Shown here: in pieces, positions 48,651 to 60,100 of the stretch
Layout: the number at the start of each line of letters is the position of its first letter
How positions within the stretch are numbered: the first letter of the stretch is position 1
NCBI RefSeq assembly: GCF_000485595.1
Contig: NW_014577186.1
Location: 362,397 to 426,396 of the forward strand
From: Priapulus caudatus
Lineage: Eukaryota > Priapulida > Priapulimorpha > Priapulimorphida > Priapulidae
Reading direction: 5' to 3'
DNA: 64,000 nt
Notes under the pieces: model-generated
What the model was told of the DNA's origin: nothing
Databases searched by the model: none
What the model saw: only the letters and a program-made list of their open reading frames with translations
Program-made: the position numbers and the translations under genes

Positions 48651-48654
48651 CGAA

Positions 48655-48719
48655 TTGAATGCTTCGATTCACGGATCGAGTGCTTCGATTCACGAATCGA
48701 ATGCTTCGATTCACGGATG
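48655..48719. repeat. 21-bp tandem repeat, three copies
   Basis: Units read GAATGCTTCGATTCACGGATC with small changes, leading directly into the polypurine tract. Related ATCGAA-rich sequence recurs at 50055-50190. Confidence 0.8.
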
Positions 48720-49545
48720 GAGGAGGTACGTGGACGGTGGAGGTAAGGACGAGGGAAAAGGTAGTGGAGGAGGAAGTAGAAAGGGGGTACAGGAAGGAGG
48801 TCGAGGAGGAGGGTAGAAGGTGACTGAGGAGGAGGGTAGAAGGTGGCTGAGGAGGAGGGTAGAAGGTGGTGGGGAGGAGGTAGAGGAGGGAGGAGGTAGA
48901 GGAGGGGGAGAATGTGGTGGGGAGGAGGTAGAGGAGGGAGGAGGTAGAGGAGGGGGAGAATGTGGTGGATGGAGGGGAGGGGGAGTTGGGAGATAGGGGA
49001 GAGAGAAAGTGGTGCAGGGGAAGAAGGTAGAAGAGGGAGGAGGTCGAGGATGGTGGGAGTAGGTAGAGGATGGTGGGAGAAGACGGAGGAGGTAGAGGAG
49101 TGGGAGAAAGTGGTGCAGGAGGGGGAGGAGGTAGAGGAAGGGGAGAATGTGGTGGAGGAGAACGAGGAGTGGGGAGATAGGTGAGAGAAGAGGTAGAGGA
49201 GGGGGAGAAGGTAGAAGAGGGAGGATGTAGAGGATGGTGGGAGAAGGTGGAGGAGGTAGAGGAGAGTGGGAGAATGTGAAGGAAGTAGAGGAGGGGGAGA
49301 AGAAGGGGAAGGAGGTGGTGGGGAAGGAGAAGGAGGAGTAGGTAGAGGAGGGGGAGGTGGTGGAGGGTGAGGGAGGGAGGGGGTCGAGATAGTAAGTGAG
49401 TGAGAGAGGGAGTGGGAGGAAGGCAGGGAGGAATCGAGGTGGTGAGTGAGTGAGAGAGAGGGAGAGAGGGAGGGAGGGGGTCGAGGTGGTAAGTGAGTGA
49501 AAGAGGGAGGGAGGGAGGGGAAGGGAGAGAGGGAGGGAGCGATCG
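48716..49545. repeat. 830-bp polypurine (GGA/GAG) tract
   Basis: The plus strand is almost entirely G and A, made of irregular GAGGAGG, GGTAGAGGAGG and GGGAGAATGTGG units. Long minus-strand frames reading Pro/Ser/Leu/Thr repeats (48589-49602 and 48711-49583) are an effect of the composition. Confidence 0.95.
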
Positions 49546-50329
49546 AGGCGTCTTGTGCTCACCGGCCAGCCCGCAGAAAGCACAATATATAATTATTTCC
49601 ATTTACATTTTTGTAATTTTGTTTTATTATACTTTTAATGTGGGGTTCTTTGGTGAGAAATTGTTATTTGTGTAAGACTATGAATATGCATGCTGCCAAA
49701 CTTATTTTTCTTTTCTTATGCGATATATGTAGTTGTGCAGTATTGAAGTCAAAAGTACAGAGTTTAAATTTTTGGTTGATTTTAGACTAAATGTTGGTTT
49801 CTTTTTTTATGTAATAAAATGACTTTGTACACAAGTATATCGTACGTCTTATGCTGATTATAATGAAATATGCACCAAAATCATTTTGTAACCCATGATT
49901 ACCCAAGATATCATACGTTTAATTGAGATAAAAAGAAGAAATTTGTCAAATAGCACTTATTGAATTTTTTTAGCAGCGCGGTCTATTTTGCTTTTCTTTG
50001 TATCACATCTACATAGGGTGGCGAACTTACATTTATTAGTACCCACGCTTGGATTTGGAATCGAATGGATCGATTTTGGAATCGAATCATTCGATCTTCG
50101 AATCGAACCATTCGATCCTGAAATTTATATCAAAATCGAACGATTCTATTCCATAATTGAATGGTTTGATGCCAGGATCGAATGGGTTGATTCTCTTTTC
50201 TGATATAAAATCAAATAATGTGAACATTTAAAACAGTAAATGCCTAATACAATCGAATTAACAGGCATGGTATCAAATGATGCAATTATACTTTTGGCAG
50301 GGAATTATTGTCGATTTATTGCATATAAC

Positions 50330-50465
50330 ATATGATTAAATTATCAAATATTATATGCGATAAATCAAATGTTATATGCAATAAATCGAATGTTATATGT
50401 GATAAATCGAATGTTATATGCAATAAATCGAATGTTATATGTGATAAATCGAATGTTATAAGTGA
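50330..50465. repeat. 21-bp tandem repeat, about six copies
   Basis: Units read AATCGAATGTTATATGTGAT with G/C variation. It lies about 340 bp downstream of the NCAPG stop codon, on the 3' side of that gene. Confidence 0.85.
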
Positions 50466-50799
50466 TAAAATTAACCAGAAAACAAAAATCGAATTATGAA
50501 ACAAAAAACATGCCATAAACGAGTACATAAACTATAGGTAAAGCTGACTTGTAATAGAAGGTGGGAAGATAGCTAGCAGTTTTCGTTCAGGTCCAAATGT
50601 CAGTTCAGAGAACATCACAATACGAAAAGAATACCAATTCATACTGATATTTTCCTAAATGTGAAAGCTTCTGGCTATCTTACTATTCTACTTGTTCTTC
50701 TTTCAGCACAGCAAGAGATTATACTGGGCAAAAATAACAAACAGTGTCCACACGTTTGTTTTTCATAAATGTAGCCATTACATTGTCATTCATGCAAAT

Positions 50800-51171
50800 C
50801 TACCGGTCATGTATACTGCTATCACTATCATCATCATCATCATCATCATCATCATAATCATTATCATCATCAGCAGCAGCAGCATCGTCACCACTACCCT
50901 CGTCATCATCATCAACATCATCCTCATGATTATTGTTGTCGTTAGTAGCACGCTCTGAATCCGGACTCTCCGGCACAATGGTGACAGCAGCATCGGTATT
51001 CATCCCCTGTAGACGATCATCAGCCTCTTCTTCATTGTGACAGTCGGCGCCGGTTGTCAATTGACCATCACTCTTGTCATCGCCCTCGTCTTCAGCGTTC
51101 GTCTGGGAAGACTTGCTGACGACCGAAGAGAATTTTTCGAGCAACCGCAGGCATTGTCTGCCACTCACCAC
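50800..51171 (-). CDS. NCAPG: NCAPG last exon with microsatellite-encoded acidic tail
   Basis: The first 20 residues (VVSGRQCLRLLEKFSSVV) correspond to the vertebrate CLRALEKI region. The remaining hundred or so residues are unlike the vertebrate tail. They are rich in Asp, Glu, Asn and Ser and end in a run of nine Asp, then SDSSIHDR-stop. The Asp run is encoded by a GAT microsatellite (ATC on the plus strand, about 50820-50870), with further GAT/GCT repeats up to about 50945. Confidence 0.85.
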   Translation of the reverse strand: MVSGRQCLRLLEKFSSVVSKSSQTNAEDEGDDKSDGQLTTGADCHNEEEADDRLQGMNTDAAVTIVPESPDSERATNDNNNHEDDVDDDDEGSGDDAAAADDDNDYDDDDDDDDDSDSSIHDR

Positions 51172-54100
51172 CTACACAGCAAAACCACATTGTCAGAACC
51201 TGCTTTGGTGACCAGGACCCGGTTCCACAGACGTGAATTAACTTTAACTCAGAGTTAAGAGTTAATCCACGTCTGTGGAACCGGGTCCTGGTGTCCACAT
51301 TGGAAAGTTATTACCTGGCACTCTATATCATGCACTGAGTCGACAGTTAGAAGCACAACGTGAGATGAAGTGGGACCGCAGCACACCCACTAAAAATGCC
51401 AAGCACCCAATAATATGCCATATATTCAAGGGCAAACATGTAGAAAGAAATTATGCAATCCCCACTAAATGATGACAAATGGTGAACGAGTGGTGAGTAG
51501 CTCTGTAGAGGTGGAGAGCTGACTTACATTGAGCATATCTTCGGCTAACACTTTCAGGTCGTTTGCCACGCTGCTTGCATTGCTATTCAGGTCAAGGTAG
51601 CCGAGGGCCTTACATAGCGTCAGCGTACCAAACGATTCGGGGTCACTGAGTATCTGGTTGCATATCTTCACTGCCAGCGTGTCATGAATGGAGTCCTATG
51701 GGGAACAAAATTAAAATTGGTGGATTCATGTTTGTTATGACATGTGTCCTTGCATATCTACATTATTAAAACTTATAGGAAACTTGTATTATTAGGACGT
51801 AGGACTTTTCGATGCAATTTCTTCTCCGATTGATTTTGCACGAGATTGACAATTGCGACTATAAACCCACAAACGTTCAGTACTAAAGCAGGGGATGACA
51901 CCACTGCATAATAGCATTACTAAAGTAGGGAGCTAATACATAGACACACACGCACTCAAGCACGCACGCATGTACACATGCACGCACACACACACACACA
52001 TACCAATCTACCTCCCCACAGGACGCCCATGTCACAACATTTCAGGTTACGCATCGGATAACTACACTGCTAAGCAGTTTCACATGAACGTACCGCAGCA
52101 GCGTCTACGCCTCGTTTCGCCGCTTCGCTGAGGTAGTATGAACATGTGAGATCCACCATTAGCTTTGCAACGTTGGTGTCATTCACCTCGGCAAGGGGAC
52201 TCGAGAGCGGAGCGTCAAACAGGGTCTGTAGTGTGGGCAGGAATGCCTCCGCTACGCACTCTTGATTAGCTCTGCTCACATAAAGAATAGCAGATTGCTT
52301 AGTCGATCATGGCTGGCTGAATTAAATAGTTGACTCACATGCACCCTTTGCAAAGAAATACTCGCGGTCTCAAACCTAGAGGGTGTAGAGATATGTGCCA
52401 CATCAGTCACTTTATTACTCTGTACAGCCTGGCTACACACAGATTACCAGTGTTGCAAACACGATGTCACTTACCTTAGTCTTAGATCTCAACTATACAG
52501 CCTATATTAGAATCTATCAAAATTAGCTAATCCAGCTTAAGAGCTATCAAGACTGGGAGATGGGCTGCTATTTCCAACACTGCATTACTTACCTGCTGGC
52601 AAATGCAAAGACAGGCAAAAAAGCACCAAGGCACTGCCTCAGTAACGTGTCATCCTCTGTCACTGGGTTGTACCAGAGCAGCAGCAGGTGTGACAGCAGC
52701 TTGGGTGACGTCACCCTGCCCGTCAACATCAACTTCGCCATGCCCTCCGCAGTGAGCGTTCTTATCTCCAGGTTCTGAAGCCAAAGCAAGAAACGTTTTA
52801 GTAAGAAAACATTAGACTGATTTCCAGTTCAAAGTAACACTTTTTTAAAGATACATTTTGTATAAAAATTTGCATCAGTTAGAACTTAACCATGTACTTA
52901 AATTTGAAATTAAAAAAAATATAGGTGGCATAATCTTTATGGGTCTATTGCATTATAGTAAATAACATAATTTCATGCAAATTCTCCTGAAATATTCAGG
53001 ATTTCAAGCAAATTGAACAAGCTATATTTAAGACATATTTGAGTAATTGATCTAAGAGAGTTATTAGCTACTATACAGGTGGATGACTAAAATTCATCTA
53101 AAGCTCTTGTAGTTGAGATAGGATTCCATCCCAAGAAAATAATGTAGATGTATGACATAAAGCATACCTCACTGTTGAGAAGCTCAGAGAGAATGCATAT
53201 GATGCTGGTGGCAGTATCCACAGGAACTCCATCTGAACCAAGCTGCGATTCACTCGCCGCATCTGGCGAAACCGCTCGCTCACTAGTATCGTCGAACCCG
53301 AGATCGACACGCTGTGCGCCCTCTACAGAATCACGCTTATCGCCATCGGTCTTTCCAGTCGCACAGAAGGACTCAAGGCCATACGTCAGGATGAGATCAA
53401 ATACGGCATGCAGTGCTGCCACCTGCAACGCTTCCTGATCGAGCTGCAATATCTACAAGAGATTTACATTTTATTGAAAGTACGTCCTGGAAACCGCCAT
53501 AACATGGTTAGAAAATATTTAAAAAGTTGTAAGCAGAGAAAATAAAAACCCAATTCATTAGAGCTATTTTATAAAGTATACCTACAAAATTATATCTAAT
53601 CAACTTGGTGACGTTTAATCAGCTCCTACTACCTCTCCAGTGTTGGACAGCAACGAGGTGAGTCTAAGGAATTCAGTGTGAATAATTTACAGTTTTATGG
53701 CGATAATGTGGAATTGAGTGTATGCGCAATACTTCACATCACACCAGGTTTCATTGATTTACATTTTTCTACGTATGACCTAAGACAAGCCTGAACTTAC
53801 ATAGAACCCAACTTCACATGTTGCTAAATAACATGTTAAAACTAACCTGTATGAAGAGTAACAGGTGAGTTCTTGCCAGTTCCTTGCTTATTAAACAGCA
53901 CAGCCCAAGGCACTCCACAGCCAACTGCCTTAGTGCTGGGTCCTCACTCTGTACAGCTGGTAAAATCTGTAACAAAATGTCATTTACCAGGTCTGGTTTC
54001 AGCACGTAACCCTATGCTTTGAGCACAAGTAAACTACGGACTAAACATTAATTATACTTATCATAATTAATCCATTCATTACAACTTGATGAGACAACCA

Positions 54101-57100
54101 CACGCTCATCAACACACAGACTCGGGTGCATAACCGGGCAACTATCAATGCATATTGGCCATAAAACTCACTAACAGCTAGATGTACTATTTAGCTATGT
54201 TTCAAACTAGTAACATATCAATGTCAATTGAAAAATATGCCGTTTAGCTATGAAAACTAACCAAGGTCTGCAAGAGTGAGTGCATGGCAGGAGTCAGTGT
54301 GCTGATGGTAACCTTTTGTAAGAGTTCCTTTGCCATGGTAAGTGCTTTCATTAGTGTAGCTTCATCATCCTGAAAAGGCAATGAAAATAGGTACTAAACT
54401 CAGCAGCCAAGTGTCAGCTGATCATACGCGGAGATATAAAGCCAAAGGCCACTCGTCAAAGTGGACTTGTTTTCCATGATTCAGATTGCCAGCGAAAATA
54501 ATGCCAAAGTAAAAAACCACTTACAACACCTTTAATATAACTAGGTAAACCCGTGTATATAACAACACGGCATGCTACCAAATTATTTTCACTATATATA
54601 CTGACCTATCCCTTAAATTATTGCAAACAAGAAATGTTTGGACAGATAATAAGGTATAATAGTAAGAATAATATACAATAGAAGTGATCTAGTATGAGGT
54701 GATGATTAATGTGGCTTCCACACCACCGGCAAGCATGTGATACCTTTTCCATTTGTGTCTCTTGAGAATCAATTGATGGTTGGTCAAGGAGATCTTCCTT
54801 TTGCTGCTCAAGTTCTGAGATATCTTCTTTTAGCTGAGCAGCTCGTACGAAGTCTTGCTCTTTAATGCTGTCCTCCAGCTCGTCTCTACGTTCCATCAAC
54901 ATGACACGCAACTTGGCAACCTTGATAATGGGGGAAAGACCAACGAATTCAATGCGTATTCAACTTTGTCAAACACACGAATATGACCTATTTAAATACA
55001 CATACTGCTCATCAGTTTTACATGCAACAGAGTTCTCCTAATATCTAAAAATACATAATTGTTGATATTACACAGCCACTGATGACAACGTGATTTGTAC
55101 GCGGACACACTCTCAGTGCCCTCTACCTCTCCTGAGCCAGAACATTGTACTCAACCTCTGTCTTCTCTACGTCCTATGTCGTACTATGTCTTGCTCTTCC
55201 TCCCACCTACCCTCAGGTCCTGCACTCATGCTATGACACACGCATAGCATAGCTGACATTCCTACTTTCAAGTCTACCTGCTCTCACTACTATCCAGACA
55301 CCACAAGCGCAACATAGCCTACACTCCTACATTCAGATCATGCTCTCACTACTATCTGGACGCACTCACAACGAAGTTTCCACACCCACCTTCCCGTCCC
55401 GTTCTCACTACTATCCAGACACAAGCACTGTATAGCCTACATACCCACCTTCAGATCGTGATCTCACTAGTAACCACTCACAACGTAGTCATCATCCACA
55501 CTCACCTTCAGGTCGCGCTCTCGCTGCTCGTTCTCGGACATGCGGCAGGCGGGTGCGGAAGCGATCGGCTGCCGCACGTCGGCGATCAGCTCGACGACGT
55601 ACTGCACGCGCGCCGCGTCATCGCCGCGCAGCACGCACAGCTGACTCATCAGACCCTTGACGAGCGTGGCGTCGGTCGCCGGCGACACCAGCAGCTCGTC
55701 GACAAGAGCGCACAGCACCTTCCTGCGCGAGACGTCGCCGCAGAATTCTCAGGTTTAGAGATTTATTTGCAATTAAAAAAGGAGGGGGGTAGACTACCCT
55801 CATCTTTATTTGCGATTAAAAGGCTACCCTCACCTTTATTTGCAATTAAAAATGTGGGGGTAGGCTACCCTCACCTTTATTTGCGATTAAAAAGATGGGG
55901 TAGGGCACCCTCACCTTTATTTGCGATTAAAAAGGTGGGGTAGGCTATCCTCGCCTTTCTTTGAATTTCACAACCATCTTTTTTTTCTCTTACAAGAATG
56001 GGCTATATGTTTACACTTCCGGATTAAGCATTTATTCGTATTTGAAACAATTCTAATCAAAGTAAGGCCCAGAATTAGAAACTACAATATGTGTAGAAGG
56101 TGCACTTACCTGCCGGCTTCGTCACTGCAGTCATACAGAGACAGAATCGTAAGCAGCTGCTGCGATATGTAGGATTGCTGTAGTGTATCTTCCACCGAAC
56201 GCTCTGCGCGTTCAGCTAGAACGTACCTGAGAATACACGAACAGGTGAATCAGGCCATGTCTCAATCCAATAACAAGGTTATACAGATTTAATGCACAAC
56301 TGCCATTGCTGCCAATTAAATTTTAAAAGAATGTAGTGAGGTTTCATGCAAACTTGCAAAGATATATATTGTAAAACAATTTATTGTGTTGCCTATGTTG
56401 CCTAATGTTTAACATTACCACGCGCGGGAATTTCTACTCACTGCCGCATGTAGTTGCAGAACTGAGTTAGGTCAGGCAGAAGTCGTTCCATCTGCTCCTC
56501 TCCGGTCACGCCCAGGGACTTGAGGTGTGAACACACACACTGCCAGTAGGTGGCAACTTCACTATTGAGGTTAGCCTCTTCGATCACCAGGCTAGTAGAA
56601 ACACAAAGATCAACACAATAAGGGCACAACAGCCATTACTGTACACAAAGCAACATTAAGAGTGTTGTCCTTTAGTGATAAACCCACATGAGCTTCTTCT
56701 CTCCTAGTTCTATTTGATTATCCGATGTGCACAACAAAGAGCAAAGAAGGCATTTTCTCTACCAACCTCAACAGACCCTCTAACAAATCCTAAAAATACT
56801 GCAAAAACAAAAACATATCGATAGCTCTACAGGTAGATCAGGTAGATCTACCACCATAATTTACGTATGCACAAAATCGTTGATACTGCAAGCGTCGCTC
56901 GTGTATCGAGCGTAAATCACCTTTCGTTAAGCAGCGGTAGAAACTTCTCAGCGAGCTCCTTGGCCGGTACGTCACCCAGTAGGTTCTTCATGATGAGCTC
57001 GGTTGCCTCGCAGGAATTCTCGACGTCCAGGCAGCGCAGAAGGTCAACGACGCTGTCGTTGCACATGCGCAGCCAGCTCTGTAGGAGCCCTTGTGAGCAC

Positions 57101-60100
57101 GCCTCCTTCACCGCACCTACCCGACGTGCCACAAATGACACTCATCACCCAGTCATCAATAATCTCCAATTCTCCATACTGCTAGTGTATCGTCAATCAG
57201 CTGACTACTTCTATTATTTAAAGAGCAGTTTCATCAAGATTTGTATTAATCACACCAGAATGGCTGTCTCTATGCTGCATGACTTGTATAGATACTAACA
57301 AGCATTCGTTTCAGAGGCCATCCTGCAGCATTCGACTTAGTTTTATACTGGGTTTGTAGATTAAGTAACTGGATGGCATAAGACATAATACTTTCTTTTT
57401 TTCACCAGAGCCATTTTTCTGACTTGTAAAAAATTTACCAGAGCCTTTTTTGGAAGCTCCAGAGCTATTTTTATGTATCCAGAGCCATTATCATAGTTTC
57501 TAACTTCCAAAAAATACGTAATATAATGTACTCTTATTTTATTTGTGGGGATGGGGACATCAATGTAAATTGTATGTATTATTAATTCCATGATTGTGTC
57601 AAATTTTCTGTTAATACATGTACCTATAATTATATTTACATTACTACATATCACTAATCACACTTGTATAACTCATCATCCAAACATCCTTTGAATCCAT
57701 TCGCATTCACAATGCTGCCTCCGACACCTCTGACCTCTCCCATCTCCTAAGTTCTATCATAGTACCATACTACCATTCTGTCCACCACTCCCCTTCTCAG
57801 TTCTCACTCTTCTCTCTCTACATGTACACATGCTTCACTAGTCACTACTTCTAGATTGCTTAATTGTTTTGTTACTCTGTAATAAACATACAGTATGAAC
57901 CACGTTATCTTTTCGTTTGGATGCAAATAAATGTTTTTTTATATAAAAATACCACTGTGCAGTTGTTTGTTTCTTTTTTCAGTCTCAAAATAAGAAAGTA
58001 CACGGTTAATTTGACAGTCTCACAGAGATGTGTGCCTGTGAGTATGTGACATCACATCACATCTGTCAGCATAGTTTATCATTGACTATCATTCATAGTT
58101 TCAACAGACAATGTATGAATGCAATTGTAACCACATCATTGCAGATTAATACAAGGCAAGAGCTGGATTCAGCTGGTATTATTGTCAAGTTAAATTTAAA
58201 TATGAATGAAAGTGTCAACAGTTTCTAGTTCTTCACTCTGTTGTATAACTTTTATTATCAATTGTATTTTATTATGCGTCAGTGGGGTTGATCTAGCCAG
58301 CGCCAGCTGCAGCGGATACATAAGCTGGGTTTACACTAACGATTTTGAGTTGCCGAATTGTACGAACTTGGTAGTTTGGCAACTGACAATCGCCAGTGTA
58401 AACGCAAAAGTCGCACGTCCAACCGATCGATAGCAGCGAGTTGGACGTTTTTTTGCCAAGTGGCCAATCAGACAACAGCATTCAGGGGTGTGTCCCTCCA
58501 CCCTAGAGGGAGAGCACGTTTTTGCTTTAGGCACCACGCTGGCGGCATGTAATACATGCAGAAATGCGTATCCGCGTCGCCCCGCGTGCACGCTACGGGT
58601 CAAATGTTGAAACGTTTGCCGCCTCGTGGTCGATAACATACGAGCTTTAAATATATATATAGAGAGGTTGGTAGAAAAATGAAAAACGCCAACTTGACTG
58701 CATATAATCGTCAGTGTAAACCCAGCTTAAGCCGCTGCTGCATGCACGGTGTATATGTAGCGCTCGCTGTACGTACGTACTTGTGTACATTTAAATTTAT
58801 CAGGCCACGGGAGCGATTTTCTCTCGGGCGATTGCTCCCGTTATTGTTCTTACCAGAGCGATTTTAGAGCTTACTAGAGCGAAATCGCTCGTCACTCCCG
58901 TGTATCTTTTTCACTGATTCTCATAAATGAACTTCTGTACATATATGCTGTGTTTTCACTGTTGACGTTTGTACTAATAAAGACTTACTTGATCTATCAC
59001 AGAGTCCTCTTTTTAAGAGTTTAACTCTCTTCGCAATAGGTAGTCCTCTAATATGAACCTTTTCTGCCAACACCTGGATAAGCAAGGATATAATACTGTA
59101 CATACAATTTACTGTTTACAACTACAGTCACGTTACATACATTTACAGTATACATTCCTAATTTAAGTCCCTAAGCAATTCACATTCATGACAGGACATA
59201 AACTATAAATATTGCATAATAAGATATATCTATCCAAAAATGTATTTTATGCTCATAATGTATTTGGTTTTGTTTTGCAAGACACTTCTCACAACCAACT
59301 TATATAAGGTAACATAACTAACTGTTTCCATGAATTGTCTGCTATTATACCCTTAACAATGGAAATGCTAGTAAAATTGTTTTATGTGCCATTCTGAGCA
59401 TATTCTTACCTAATCACAACTACCAAGCAGACTCGCTTTTGTTAGCAGTAAAACTGCCACCACGATAATACCCATGAATGTTTAACTGTTCTCACGGTAC
59501 CTTATATGCATGCTTCCTTACGACAGTGCTCACGTCCTGAGTTCTGCCAATGATAACAGGCGCTGTCTTCTTCGATGTAGCTATAGCAGAGAGAACAGTT
59601 CTGCGCACCTGTGCGTTCGGGTCTCTCTCAAGCAGAAATATATACGCTGCAGTAAAACATAATGTAATTGAATTGGAGCAAAACAACGATTCCTGTAAAG
59701 TAAGTGTGTGACGTGAATCAATTCAATGGTGAGGCTTGCTATCAACTTGTGCATAACTTATATAAAACTTTCCTCAGCCAATCAAATTATCAGAGAGCCA
59801 GTATTATAATATATATTGATCAACATTTTATAATAACTCATTGCATGTCAATAAAAAAAGAAATATATCATTACACACAAACTTGACATTTTAAACCTTG
59901 TTTGTAGTCATTGACTGAACGATGCTATAATGCTAAAGAATATGATAATTGATAATAATATAAATGAAAAAACATCTTTTCGACCACTCAAAATTCTTTG
60001 ATGAGAATTTAACGACGATTTCAATGCAACCGCCGCCGTACTAAAAATTAAACGAGACAAAAATCTTACCTGCGATTATAGGACAACCGGTGTCACTGGG

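Noticed and set aside
48589-49602. 337- and 290-codon minus-strand frames rich in Pro/Ser/Leu
   Set aside because: They lie in a polypurine microsatellite; the composition alone keeps several frames open and no domain, splice or start context supports a gene.
50790-50993. Poly-Ile and poly-Met frames over the GAT/ATC run
   Set aside because: Other-frame readings of the NCAPG acidic tail microsatellite.
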